A stretch of 28,168 nt of DNA from Limiplasma sp031556335 (GCA_031556335.1 JAVBTE010000093.1:1-28168); one strand, 5' to 3'. Shown: positions 1 to 8,149, counted from the stretch's first letter. The notes: generated by a model from the sequence alone, not told the origin. A program made the numbers and translations.

Positions 1-119
1 GACACGGGGGCCTAATTCGGGCCCTGGCCACCGCGGGGGTTGGTGCGCGGGGGCCACCCCCCCCCCCGTCCCCCTTCCGCCGTCCCCCGTCCCCCGTCCC
101 CCATCCCCGCCCCGTTCCC
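1..119. repeat. GC-skewed low-complexity repeat downstream of the CotH gene
   Basis: No gene is visible. On the plus strand this stretch is made of CGTCCCC-like units (several between about 68 and 110) and a run of 11 C at 57-67. Read on the minus strand it follows the CotH stop codon as GGGGACG-type units. Similar GGGGACGG tracts occur at 10437-10465, at 10634-10661 and at 28074-28110, so it is probably part of a dispersed element family. The beginning is cut by the window edge. Confidence 0.6.
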
Positions 120-2573
120 TTACTCCACAGGCTCCGGGTACACAGGGGCTTCCATGCCCAGCAGGTTTTCGTCGTGGCAATGCTCCAGGTAATGGGTGGT
201 ACACATGCCCACGTCGAGCATGTAATACTCCTCCATTTTCTTTTCGTAGTTGGCGATGAACACTTCAGGGTCAAAGGTTTCAATGGCGATGAGGCCGTCG
301 GCCATGCCGTAGGATACGTAGTATTCCAGCACGTCGGCGGGGTCGTCGCCCACCTCGTCCGCCACGTCGGGGTTTTGCTCCAGGAAGTAGTCATAGTTGT
401 ACAAAAGGGCGTAGTCCACATCCTCGAAAACCGCCGGGGCGAAGGTGGGGCCCACAAAGCGGTACGCAAATGTGCAGCGCTCCTTGTCCTTGGAAAGCAG
501 CGCCACCGGATGGCCGTTGACGAAAAGGGCCGGGGAATCGGCAAAGGCGCTGCCCACATTGGCCTGAAGGGTGACGGTGGCGGTGTAAAAGGTATGGTAG
601 GGGGTGTCGGGGTCCGCCTGGGCGTCCCAGGCGACGTCTGTAATGGCGCAGTTGTTGTAGGGGTTGTGAACGGCCACGGAGGCATGCCCGGTGATGTCGG
701 CGTTTTGATAGGACACGTCCACCCAGACGTTTTGGATCTCGTGGCCGGCCCACTGGGCGATGTCCTGGGTCATCCACTCCTTGCGCCCGGTGAGGTAGTT
801 GCGGAAATAGTCGACGTTCTCCTCATAGGTGGGGTAGAGGGTGTCGTGGTTGATGTTGTTATAGTTGCCGCCCAAAGGCCACAGAATGTTGTTCATCTTT
901 CGGGAGGCCTGGCTCCGCTTCAAATATCCATCCAGGGATAGAAGCCTTTGGCCCCGGGCGTTTTCGTCGCCCAGCAACACGTTTTGCAGGATGGGCTCAA
1001 AGTCCTCCGCGTAGCACCGGGCCACTTCCTCCTGGAAGGCCGGCAGGGTCATCAGGTCCCGGAACCAGCCTTTTTCAGGAACATAGCCGTCTACGCCGCC
1101 TTCGTAGGGCTTGGTGTCCCGCATGGCATAGGCGATGTCGCAATCCCATACCGGGCCCCCGTAGATTTTGTTCGCGCCCTCGGGAATGTAGAAAAAGGTA
1201 GAGGTGGACCAGAAATCGCAGATTTTGGCGTATTCGATGGTCAGAAAGTATTTGGCCACGGAGGGCAGGTCGATATAGTCGGAGATGGTTTTGCCGGTGA
1301 CGGGATGAACGCCGTGGTTTGCGACGGTGTCCTCAATTTCCTGGAAAAGGCAGCTGAGGTAGTCCACATCGGCCATGGAGGCATACGCGGGGCTGTGGAC
1401 CTCGTAAAGCAGGCCCCCACCGGTGGAAAACCAGCTTTTTTCCTTTCGGGCGTTATAGGGGTCCACCTCCACCAGATAGGCGCCCTTCTCCCGCAGTTGG
1501 GCCTGCACGCCGTCCACATACTGGTAGGTATGGCCGTAGGCGTTGGCGGCCTGGGCGGTGGGGAAGGTGTCCAGCACCCCCAGCTTTTTGCCGTACAGCC
1601 GCTCGATATACTTGCCGTAGTCAAGGATGTCCACCCGGCCCGGGGCCACCTGCACTTTTTCGGTAAGCAGATAGCGCCCCCGATATTCGCCGTCGTAGTA
1701 CAGGTCCACGGCCCGAAAATCGGGGGTGAAGGCCAGGCCCAGCTCTTGGGCCAGGCGCAGGGTGACGGTGTTGTGAAGCAAGGTGGCGTCAAAGGCGTCG
1801 GAAAGAAGCAACCAGGTTCCGTCCCGGTCCTCGGGCGCGGGCCCTTCCAGCAGGTTGGTCTGCTGGGAAAGTTTGATTTGATAAGGCTTTTTTGTGCTCC
1901 AGCCCCAGGTGGTGTTGCCCCGGCCCCGCAGCTGTTTCAGGCCGCCGTCGTAGACGACGGAACCGTCGGCGTTCAGCAGCGCGGCTTTGCCCGTGGTTTC
2001 ACTGAGGTGCGATTTAAAACTTTCCAGCCATTCCCGGCCCTGGGTTTCCGGGTCGTCGCTGGTGATATAGAGCGACCCCTGGTTTTCGGAGCGCATGAGG
2101 GTAAAGGCGAAGGGCGCGTCCGTTCCCTGGCTGGAAAGAAGGAGCGGATAGCCGTCCCCCTCGGGGCCGTTTGGAAAAAGGCCGAGCAGGTCAAAGGGCT
2201 GCCCTGTTTGAACGGCCAGGGTTTTTTCCGGTGCGCTTTCCGCCGCCAGGAACAAAGCATCCCCCGGAAGGTCAAAACGCAGGGTCAAGGCCGAGAGATT
2301 CGCCGAAGAGGGCAGAAAAAGATAGATCCGGTCGTCCCGGTTTTGGGCGCGCACCACCGTGTCCCGTGGCAAGCCGTCTCCCCGGGGGGGCAGAAACACG
2401 GAGGTGGTTCCCTCCAGGTTTTGGGCGTAGATCACCGTGGGCGTCTTTACATAGGCGTCGGCCACATAGCTGACGGTGGGAAGCGCCTTTGCCCCGGCGT
2501 GCCCGCAGAGGCAAAAGAGCAGGCCCGCTCCCATAAAACAGGCGGCCAGGAACCCCGTTCCTTTTTTTTGCAT
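120..2573 (-). CDS. Secreted CotH-family protein with C-terminal NPDV-type repeat region
   Basis: 817 residues. The N-terminus is a signal peptide (basic MQKK, hydrophobic stretch ending near HAGAKA). After about 200 residues of beta-rich sequence comes a CotH domain, with RGRGNTTW near residue 215, a KKPYQIKL stretch just after it, and GGPVWDCDIAY near residue 475, which fits the acidic metal-binding part of CotH-type protein kinases. CotH of Bacillus phosphorylates spore coat proteins; many clostridial relatives are secreted and of unknown target. The last 100 residues carry a YFLEQNPDVADEV...YYVSYGMADG unit resembling the NPDVA repeats of exported surface proteins. The ATG at 2573 was chosen because GGGGGAAAG lies about 4 bases upstream; a TTG at 2594 is also in frame. 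It is probably monocistronic from the promoter at 2627-2655. Family call firm, substrate unknown. Confidence 0.88.
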   Translation of the reverse strand: MQKKGTGFLAACFMGAGLLFCLCGHAGAKALPTVSYVADAYVKTPTVIYAQNLEGTTSVFLPPRGDGLPRDTVVRAQNRDDRIYLFLPSSANLSALTLRFDLPGDALFLAAESAPEKTLAVQTGQPFDLLGLFPNGPEGDGYPLLLSSQGTDAPFAFTLMRSENQGSLYITSDDPETQGREWLESFKSHLSETTGKAALLNADGSVVYDGGLKQLRGRGNTTWGWSTKKPYQIKLSQQTNLLEGPAPEDRDGTWLLLSDAFDATLLHNTVTLRLAQELGLAFTPDFRAVDLYYDGEYRGRYLLTEKVQVAPGRVDILDYGKYIERLYGKKLGVLDTFPTAQAANAYGHTYQYVDGVQAQLREKGAYLVEVDPYNARKEKSWFSTGGGLLYEVHSPAYASMADVDYLSCLFQEIEDTVANHGVHPVTGKTISDYIDLPSVAKYFLTIEYAKICDFWSTSTFFYIPEGANKIYGGPVWDCDIAYAMRDTKPYEGGVDGYVPEKGWFRDLMTLPAFQEEVARCYAEDFEPILQNVLLGDENARGQRLLSLDGYLKRSQASRKMNNILWPLGGNYNNINHDTLYPTYEENVDYFRNYLTGRKEWMTQDIAQWAGHEIQNVWVDVSYQNADITGHASVAVHNPYNNCAITDVAWDAQADPDTPYHTFYTATVTLQANVGSAFADSPALFVNGHPVALLSKDKERCTFAYRFVGPTFAPAVFEDVDYALLYNYDYFLEQNPDVADEVGDDPADVLEYYVSYGMADGLIAIETFDPEVFIANYEKKMEEYYMLDVGMCTTHYLEHCHDENLLGMEAPVYPEPVE

Positions 2574-2626
2574 GTTCTTTCCCCCGCGTTCCAAGCAACA
2601 TTCACACCGGCATTTTTCGTTTCCTA

Positions 2627-2655
2627 AGTATACAAAACCCGCCGATGGCTGTCAA
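2627..2655 (-). promoter_or_regulatory. Near-consensus promoter for the CotH gene
   Basis: On the minus strand TTGACA (2655-2650), a 17-base spacer and TATACT (2632-2627). The start point would be near 2620, leaving a leader of about 47 bases to the ATG at 2573. The -35 lies in the loop, and the spacer across the distal arm, of the bceB terminator hairpin. Confidence 0.8.
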
Positions 2656-2670
2656 CCAAGGGCGGGTTTT
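2634..2670 (-). terminator. Intrinsic terminator after the permease gene
   Basis: Perfect 10-bp stem AAAACCCGCC (minus 2670-2661) with GGCGGGTTTT (2643-2634) and a 17-base loop, 18 bases after the permease stop codon. The T-rich end is within the distal arm. The stem is symmetrical enough to act on either strand. Confidence 0.7.
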
Positions 2671-2688
2671 GGGGAAAGGGGAGAAAAA

Positions 2689-4668
2689 TCAGAACCGAAC
2701 CAGGTGATAATAGGTTTTGGCGGTTTTCAGGTAAAAACCTCCATACAAAAGGCCGATGCCCCCCGCGGCCAGGAAGGTGGTCAGGGCGATATAGCCAGCG
2801 TCGGTCAGGCGCATGAGCCCCAAAATCAGGGTGATCATGTGCAGGGAGCCGGCCACATGGCAGATGGCCACCAAAAGCGGCAGAAAGAACACGGTCAGGA
2901 TTTGGGCCCGGATGGTGGCCCGCACCTCCTTTTTGTTCATGCCCACCTTTTGCAGCAGAATGAACCGGTCCTGGTCCTGATAGCCCTCGCTGATCTGCTT
3001 GAAGTAAATGATGAGGGCCGTGGCCATCATGAACAGCGCGCCCAGGAAAAGGCCCACGAACAGGATGCCCCCAAAAAGGTTGTACAGCTCGCCTCTCAGG
3101 GTGGCCTTGTGGAACAGGGAACCGAGCTCGCCCTGGTACTGCGCCCGAAAAGCCTCATAAAAGGCCTTGTCCTGAGCGGGGGGCGCGGAATAATCCAGCT
3201 GCAGCAAATAGCGCCTGCCAGGGCCGTCTCTCTCCAGCTTTTCGCCGTAGGCCTTGAAAAGGGCGGTGCGGGCCGCCTCGTCCGGCATCACCAGATACGC
3301 GCTGCTGAGGGTGGAGGCATGGGCAAAGGCGGGGCGGAAGGGCAGGGAGGCAAGCTTGCGCACGGCGTAGGGCTGCCCGTCCAGGGAAAAGGTTTTGGGC
3401 GCGTCCACGCTGTCGGAATACCAGGCGATTTCCTGGGTGTTAAGCCCCAGGACGCTTCCCTGCAAGCGGTTGAATTCGCTTTCCGTAAACACGCTGGCGT
3501 CCACCAGCTTGCCCAAATCCCCCATGTTGGCCATGGAAATGGCCTGGGCGGGCTTTACCTGGCCGCCTTCCACGGCGAACCCGGTTTCCGCGCTTTGAAA
3601 GGCATGTACCCCCGTCAGGGTGACGCCGTTTTCCCTGGCGCAGGCCTGGGCGGCGGCCTGGGCCTCCGCAAGCTTTTCCGGGGTGGAGGTTTCTACTGTC
3701 AGCTGGCTGGGGTACATGTTGTCCAGCATTTTTTCGGTTCCCGTGTACAGCGCCACGGTGGTGCCCACAGTGATCATGGCCATGCTGCACAAAATGGCAA
3801 TGCTGGCCAGCCCGGCGGCGTTTTGCTTCATGCGGTACAGCATACCGGAAACGGTAATAAAATGCCGAGGCTGGTAGTAAAAGCGGGGGTTTGCTTTCAG
3901 GGTTTTCAAAACCGTCAGCGTGGCGGCGGTAAACAGGCAATAGGTGCCGAGGATGACCAGCAACACCGCCACAAAAAACAGGATGATGGCGGAGATCCCG
4001 TTGGAAACGGTGTTGGCGATGACATACCCGGCCAGCATGGCGGCAGCGCCCAGCACGGTCAGCACCCAGCGGGCCTTGGGCTCCCTTTCGCCCACCTGGC
4101 CGCCCTGAAGCAGGGCCATGGGGCTGACGGAGCGCACCTGCAGGGAATTGTAAATTTTTAGCAGGAAGAAGAGCACGGCGAACACCCCGGCGGTAATCAA
4201 CAGCGACGGCAGGCTGAGGGAGCCCGTCAGGGGCACCTCCACCTGGATCGCCAGCCGTACCAGCAGAAACAAAAGGCGGCTCAGCAGCACGCCAAGCCCC
4301 AGGCCCAGCGCCATGGAAAGGAGGTAGCACAGGGTCAGCTCGTGCTTCAAAACCCGGGAGATGTGCTTTTTCTCCATGCCCAGGATGGCGTAAAGCCCCA
4401 TTTCCTTTTTGCGCCGCTTGATCAGGAAGCTGTTGGCGTAAAACAGAAAGATGGCGGAAAAGAGGCAAATGATAACAAGGCCCAGCATCAGCATGAGAAT
4501 AAACAGGGTCGCCCCCGGCAGCTTTTGGGTTCCCTTGTCAAAACCGATGCAGGAAAAGCTGTATGTGGTAAAGGTCAGCATGACGCTGGCAAACAGAAAG
4601 GGCAGGTAGGTTTGCCGGTTTTTCCAAAGGTTGACCCGGGCCAGCCGCCAGTATAAAAGCTTAGTCAC
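2689..4668 (-). CDS. bceB: BceB-type ABC transporter permease
   Basis: 659 residues from the GTG at 4668. Permease of a Bce-type transporter, which removes antimicrobial peptides from lipid II cycle intermediates and also acts as the sensor for the partner kinase. The architecture is typical: a conserved N-terminus (TKLLYWRLARVNLWKNRQTY), a first helix, FtsX-like helices up to about residue 300, a large extracytoplasmic domain at about 315-520, then the final helices and a short cytoplasmic end. GGAGGTGA sits 5 bases before the GTG at 4668; the GTG at 4677 lies inside that Shine-Dalgarno sequence, so the shorter start is preferred. The start overlaps the ATPase stop by 8 bases (GTGACTAA), implying translational coupling. 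Family and partnership are clear; the peptide recognised cannot be told. Confidence 0.93.
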   Translation of the reverse strand: MTKLLYWRLARVNLWKNRQTYLPFLFASVMLTFTTYSFSCIGFDKGTQKLPGATLFILMLMLGLVIICLFSAIFLFYANSFLIKRRKKEMGLYAILGMEKKHISRVLKHELTLCYLLSMALGLGLGVLLSRLLFLLVRLAIQVEVPLTGSLSLPSLLITAGVFAVLFFLLKIYNSLQVRSVSPMALLQGGQVGEREPKARWVLTVLGAAAMLAGYVIANTVSNGISAIILFFVAVLLVILGTYCLFTAATLTVLKTLKANPRFYYQPRHFITVSGMLYRMKQNAAGLASIAILCSMAMITVGTTVALYTGTEKMLDNMYPSQLTVETSTPEKLAEAQAAAQACARENGVTLTGVHAFQSAETGFAVEGGQVKPAQAISMANMGDLGKLVDASVFTESEFNRLQGSVLGLNTQEIAWYSDSVDAPKTFSLDGQPYAVRKLASLPFRPAFAHASTLSSAYLVMPDEAARTALFKAYGEKLERDGPGRRYLLQLDYSAPPAQDKAFYEAFRAQYQGELGSLFHKATLRGELYNLFGGILFVGLFLGALFMMATALIIYFKQISEGYQDQDRFILLQKVGMNKKEVRATIRAQILTVFFLPLLVAICHVAGSLHMITLILGLMRLTDAGYIALTTFLAAGGIGLLYGGFYLKTAKTYYHLVRF

Positions 4669-5428
4669 CGGCCTCACCTCCGTCGGCCAGGGCGGTGAGG
4701 GTGGCGAGAATTTTCTGGAAAAATTGCTCCCGGGTGTTCTCGCCGCAATACATTTGGTTGAAAACCTGGCCGTCTTTGATGAACAGCACCCGGGACGCGT
4801 AGCTGGCAGCCTGGGGGCTGTGGGTGACCATCAACAGGGTTTGCCCGGCCTGGTGGATGCCGGAGAACATGCGCATCAGCCTGGTGGCGGCTTTGCTGTC
4901 CAGGGCCCCGGTGGGTTCGTCGGCCAGCACGATGCGGGGGCTGGTGATTAGCGCCCGGGCCACGGCGGCCCGCTGCTTTTGGCCGCCGGAAACCTCGTAG
5001 GGGAATTTGGAAAGCAGGCCGGACAGGGCCAGCTTTTCGCAAAGGGGGTCCAGCCGGGCGGCCATTTCCGCCACCGGGCGGCTTTGCAGCACCAGGGGAA
5101 GCAGGATGTTGTCCTTGATGGAAAAGGTGTCCAGCAGATTGAAATCCTGGAACACAAAGCCCAGGTTGTCCCGGCGGAAGGCCGCCTTTTCGCTTTCGGG
5201 AATCTCCGAAAAGCTTTTGCCCTCCAGCAGCACCGCGCCGCCGGTGGGCTGGTCCAGCGCGGCCAAAATGTTGAGCAGTGTGGTTTTCCCGCTGCCGCTT
5301 TCCCCCATGATGGCCACAAACTCGCCGCTTTCCACCGAGAAGCTGACGTCGGACAAAGCCTGCACCTTCTGGCCCCCAAAGCGGGTGGTGTAGATTTTTT
5401 TCAGGTTCTTGACTTCCAAAAGCGCCAT
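4661..5428 (-). CDS. bceA: BceA-type ABC transporter ATPase
   Basis: 255 residues. ATP-binding subunit that powers the adjacent permease. All motifs are intact: Walker A GESGSGKTT (42-50), Q-loop Gln94, signature VSGGQKQR (146-153), Walker B IVLADEP (166-172) with Glu171, and switch His203. The ATG at 5428 is preceded by AGAGAGGA at 8 bases; an in-frame ATG at 5437 lies too close to that site. The gene is first in a bceA-bceB unit with its own promoter and a candidate BceR operator upstream, which fits induction by the kinase and regulator encoded just upstream on the same strand. Confidence 0.95.
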   Translation of the reverse strand: MALLEVKNLKKIYTTRFGGQKVQALSDVSFSVESGEFVAIMGESGSGKTTLLNILAALDQPTGGAVLLEGKSFSEIPESEKAAFRRDNLGFVFQDFNLLDTFSIKDNILLPLVLQSRPVAEMAARLDPLCEKLALSGLLSKFPYEVSGGQKQRAAVARALITSPRIVLADEPTGALDSKAATRLMRMFSGIHQAGQTLLMVTHSPQAASYASRVLFIKDGQVFNQMYCGENTREQFFQKILATLTALADGGEAGD

Positions 5429-5455
5429 GAAGCACATCCTCTCTTTTCGCGAAGC

Positions 5456-5473
5456 GGACGGCGACCGCCGTCC
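5456..5473 (-). promoter_or_regulatory. Inverted repeat in the bceA leader
   Basis: GGACGGCG-AC-CGCCGTCC, an 8-bp perfect inverted repeat in the leader between the predicted start point (near 5494) and the bceA ribosome binding site. It has no T tract, so a terminator is unlikely; an mRNA-stabilising or pausing hairpin is possible. Confidence 0.4.
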
Positions 5474-5500
5474 CGCCGGCCCTTTTTGGGGCGCAGGAAA

Positions 5501-5529
5501 AGTATAGCGCGAAAAGGCCGGCGTTGCCT
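5501..5529 (-). promoter_or_regulatory. bceAB promoter, activator-dependent type
   Basis: TATACT on the minus strand at 5506-5501 is a good -10. The hexamer 17 bases upstream is AGGCAA (5529-5524), a poor -35, as expected for a promoter that needs the response regulator. The operator lies just upstream. Confidence 0.6.
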
Positions 5530-5537
5530 TGTGCCTT

Positions 5538-5576
5538 GCTTACGCCTGGGGGAAAACGGCTTACATTTTTGTAAGC
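5538..5576 (-). promoter_or_regulatory. Candidate BceR-type operator (main and half site)
   Basis: 5559-5576 reads GCTTACATTTTTGTAAGC, an inverted repeat that contains TTACA-N4-TGTAA and so fits the TNACA-N4-TGTAA form known for Bce-type regulators. A second half site GCTTACG begins at 5538, exactly 21 bases (two helical turns) from the matching half of the main site and on its promoter-proximal side. Position, symmetry and phasing all suit a response regulator acting at bceAB. Confidence 0.75.
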
Positions 5577-5596
5577 TTTCCGACCGGCGGCTTCGC

Positions 5597-6610
5597 CTAA
5601 AACGCCTCGATGTCCTCCCGGCGCAAATCGAAGGTGACGGTGGTGCCCCGGCCCACGGCCGAGGAAAGGGAAAGCCCGTGGCCCAAATGTCGGCAGGCCT
5701 GCTTGCACAAATACAAGCCGATGCCCGTGCTTTTGGCCCCGCTGTGGCCCGTGTGCCCCGTAAAGCCCCGGTCAAACACCCGGGGGATGTCCTCGGGTCG
5801 GATGCCGATGCCCGTATCCGAAATGCGCAGCAGAAAGGGTTCCGGCAAGGAGATCTCGATCTGGCCGCCCTCGGGGGTGTATTTCAGCGCGTTGGTTAAC
5901 ACCTGCTCCATGGCCATGGAAAGCCACTTGGCGTCGGTCAGCGCCACGCAGGCAAAGGGTTCCATCACAAGCCGGATTTTGCGGAAGGCAAACAGGGGCC
6001 GCAGCTTTTTGACCACCTTGCAGCACAAGGGATACAGGGCCACGTCGCCCAGCATCAGGTCGTTGTGGAGGCTGGAAAGGCGTTGGTAGGAAAGGGCCAC
6101 GTCGGCATATTGCTCGATTTTGTAAATCTCCTGTTTCAGCTGCTCCCGGTCGATGGGCTTTTCGCTTTGGGCAATCAGGTTCAGGGCCGCGATGGGGGTT
6201 TTGACCTGGTGCACCCAAAGGGTGTAATAATCGGTGCGCTCCGCGTCCCGGGCGGCGGCCTCGTCCGCCTGTCTGCGGCTTTCCTTGCCGTAGGCCACGG
6301 CCAGGTCGCGAAAGCCTTCCTCCAGGGGGCCGTAGGCCTCCGGCAGGGAGCCCGGCTCCGGCGGCAGTTGGCCAAGGGCACGCCAAAGAGCCTTTTGCCG
6401 GGCCGCGTACCGAAAAAAGGTCACCAGGAAAGCAAGCAAGAAAAGGAGCGCGGCGACCATCACCGCGTATTGAAGCTCCCGGATGGCCCCCATGCCCAGC
6501 CAGTGCAGCCCGCAAAACACCGCGCAAAGGAGCAGGCAAAAGGCGGTCCGCGCCAGATACAGGCGCAGGTACCCCCAAAGCAGGCGAAAGAACCCTCGCA
6601 GCCCGTTCAT
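5597..6610 (-). CDS. bceS: BceS-type intramembrane-sensing histidine kinase
   Basis: 337 residues. Two membrane helices (about 20-36 and 47-66) joined by a very short outside loop, the hallmark of kinases that sense through a Bce transporter rather than an extracellular domain. The H-box is WVHQVKTPI with His134; the N-box QVLTNALKYTPEGG, the G1 box ISDTGIGI and the G2 box STGIGLYL follow. The ATG at 6610 overlaps the regulator's TGA (ATGA), so the pair is translationally coupled. It should phosphorylate the regulator when the BceAB transporter is engaged. Confidence 0.93.
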   Translation of the reverse strand: MNGLRGFFRLLWGYLRLYLARTAFCLLLCAVFCGLHWLGMGAIRELQYAVMVAALLFLLAFLVTFFRYAARQKALWRALGQLPPEPGSLPEAYGPLEEGFRDLAVAYGKESRRQADEAAARDAERTDYYTLWVHQVKTPIAALNLIAQSEKPIDREQLKQEIYKIEQYADVALSYQRLSSLHNDLMLGDVALYPLCCKVVKKLRPLFAFRKIRLVMEPFACVALTDAKWLSMAMEQVLTNALKYTPEGGQIEISLPEPFLLRISDTGIGIRPEDIPRVFDRGFTGHTGHSGAKSTGIGLYLCKQACRHLGHGLSLSSAVGRGTTVTFDLRREDIEAF

Positions 6611-7284
6611 GGCGCTTGCACCCGGTAGCCCTCTCCGCGCTGGGTGGCGATGAAGCCCGCAAGACCGATTTCTTCCAGCTTCTTCCGAAGCCGGGTGACG
6701 TTCACGGTCAGGGTGTTGTCGTCCACGAACAGGTCGCTGTCCCACAGCCGGGCCATGAGGGCGTCCCGGCTGACGGTATTTCCTTTGTTTTCCAGCAGCA
6801 TTTGCAAAATGCGGCTTTCGTTTTTGGTCAGTTCCAGGCGGGTTCCTTCATAGGTAACGCTTCCCTGGCCAATGTCCAGCACCGCGCCCCGGTGCTCCAA
6901 AACGCTTTGGGTACCCGTAAAATCGTAGGCGCGCCGGAGCAGGGCGTTCACCTTGGCCACGGCCACCTCCAAATCAAAGGGCTTGGTCAGAAAATCATCC
7001 CCGCCCATGCTGACGGCCATGACCAGGTCCATGCTGCCGGTGCGGGAGGAAAGGAACAAAATAGGCACGGTGGAAACCTGCCGGATTTTTTCGCACCAAT
7101 AATATCCGCTAAAAAAGGGCAGGGAAATATCCATCAGCACCAAATGGGGGGAGGCCTGGGCAAATTCACCCAGCACATCGTCCAAATGCCGGCAGCAAAA
7201 AGCGTCGTACCCCCAGCGGCACAGATGGTCGCAAAGCAGCGAGCCGATGGTTTGGTCGTCTTCCACAATCATGATTTTGTACAT
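6607..7284 (-). CDS. bceR: BceR-type response regulator (OmpR family)
   Basis: 225 residues. Receiver domain with acidic pocket VEDD (7-10), phospho-acceptor Asp52 in LMDISLPF and Lys101 in LTKPF, followed by a winged-helix DNA-binding domain (about 125-225; WDSDLFVDDNTLTVNVTRLRKK is typical of BceR/GraR relatives). The ATG at 7284 has GGGGAGG 5 bases upstream, so the longer frame to 7350 is rejected. It is the first gene of the regulator-kinase unit and the likely ligand of the inverted repeat at 5559-5576. Confidence 0.93.
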   Translation of the reverse strand: MYKIMIVEDDQTIGSLLCDHLCRWGYDAFCCRHLDDVLGEFAQASPHLVLMDISLPFFSGYYWCEKIRQVSTVPILFLSSRTGSMDLVMAVSMGGDDFLTKPFDLEVAVAKVNALLRRAYDFTGTQSVLEHRGAVLDIGQGSVTYEGTRLELTKNESRILQMLLENKGNTVSRDALMARLWDSDLFVDDNTLTVNVTRLRKKLEEIGLAGFIATQRGEGYRVQAP

Positions 7285-7321
7285 CTTTGCCTCCCCGGTA
7301 TTGCCTGCGCCGTTCTTTTTT

Positions 7322-7350
7322 ATTATAATAGGATGGTAATAACCGCGCAA
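7322..7350 (-). promoter_or_regulatory. Promoter of the bceRS unit
   Basis: Minus-strand TTGCGC (7350-7345), a 17-base spacer and a perfect TATAAT (7327-7322). The predicted start is near 7315, about 30 bases before the regulator's ATG. It is divergent from the mscL promoter. Confidence 0.65.
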
Positions 7351-7365
7351 GTTGCAATCACCATC

Positions 7366-7394
7366 TTGTGAAAAGTATCAAATGCTGGTACAAT
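7366..7394 (+). promoter_or_regulatory. mscL promoter with extended -10
   Basis: TTGTGA (7366-7371), a 17-base spacer and TACAAT (7389-7394) preceded by TGG, which gives an extended -10. The start point is near 7401. Confidence 0.75.
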
Positions 7395-7462
7395 CTTCCC
7401 ATGCGGTTACGGATCGCCGCCTGCGCGTCATCTCATAGGATCTACGGAAGGAAATGGAACAA

Positions 7463-7906
7463 ATGAAGAAGTTTTTAAACGATTTCAAGCAGTTCTGCAT
7501 GCGGGGCAATATCCTTGACCTGGCCGTCGGCGTGATGATTGGCGGCGCATTCGGCGGCATCGTCACCTCGCTGGTGAACGATATGCTCATGCCCATCATC
7601 GGGCTGATTACCGGCGGCGTGAACTTTTCGGGCCTGTTCCTGGCCCTGGATTTTCAAAGCTACCCCTCCATCGACGCCGCCAAGGCCGCCGGTGTGGGCA
7701 CGCTGAATTACGGCATGTTTCTGCAGGCCGTTTTGAATTTCCTGATCATGGCGTTTTGCATTTTCCTGATCATACGGCTGATGGCCAAGCTGATGCCCAA
7801 AAAGGACGAGCCCAAGAAGGAGGCCCGCAAGTGCCCCTACTGCAAAGGGGATATTGACGACGAGGCCACCCGTTGCGCCCACTGCACCAGCCAGCTGGAG
7901 GCGTAA
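7463..7906 (+). CDS. mscL: Large-conductance mechanosensitive channel MscL with C-terminal zinc ribbon
   Basis: 147 residues from the ATG at 7463 (150 from the ATG at 7454; AAGGAA directly abuts the first ATG, so the second is preferred and gives the usual MKKFLNDFKQF start). MscL opens under membrane tension to release solutes during hypo-osmotic shock. The first helix is DLAVGVMIGGAFGGIVTSLVNDMLMPIIG, a periplasmic-side loop follows, and the second helix is around FLIMAFCIFLIIRLM. After the normal end of the family (KKDEPKKEA) comes a CPYC...CAHC zinc ribbon of about 25 residues, replacing or extending the usual cytoplasmic helix bundle. Own promoter; no strong terminator seen. Confidence 0.95.
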   Translation: MKKFLNDFKQFCMRGNILDLAVGVMIGGAFGGIVTSLVNDMLMPIIGLITGGVNFSGLFLALDFQSYPSIDAAKAAGVGTLNYGMFLQAVLNFLIMAFCIFLIIRLMAKLMPKKDEPKKEARKCPYCKGDIDDEATRCAHCTSQLEA

Positions 7907-7966
7907 GGCCGGTGGCGCGGGCTTTTCATTACTACATGTCGTGGCGAAGTAACCAAAATTCAGGCA

Positions 7967-7975
7967 TGGTACACT
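7967..7975 (+). promoter_or_regulatory. Possible extended -10 promoter for the repeat-stalk protein
   Basis: TGGTACACT gives an extended -10 but no convincing -35 lies 16-18 bases upstream. An alternative is TAGAAT at 8085-8090, closer to the gene but also without a -35. Either could serve 8150-8803. Confidence 0.35.
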
Positions 7976-8149
7976 ACATATCCTTGGATGCGCGAAAAAG
8001 TGGGCTTGTACAAGGTTTTCTGAAAGAAAAGAAAATACTTTGGAAAAACTTGTCCATGCAACCGCCCGTGTAACCATGATCGGATAGAATGAGAAACGAA
8101 GATGAGGAATCTTCTTCCAGTATTTGGAAAACGAATCCGGAGGGAATAG

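Noticed and set aside
948..2627. Long plus-strand open frame opposite the CotH gene
   Set aside because: No ribosome binding site or recognisable protein; it mirrors a GC-rich real gene with clear domains.
2476..4161. Plus-strand frame of 561 codons opposite the permease
   Set aside because: Composition of a shadow frame (Gly, Gln and His-rich); the minus strand encodes a complete BceB-type permease.
7949..7960. GTAACCAAAATT shared with 24505-24516, and TAGAATGAGAAA shared between 8085 and 24576
   Set aside because: Identical 12-mers are expected by chance in 28 kb; spacing between the two motifs differs (136 against 71 bases).
7873..8073. 66-codon frame overlapping the mscL end
   Set aside because: Out of frame with MscL, with no sign of coding and no ribosome binding site.
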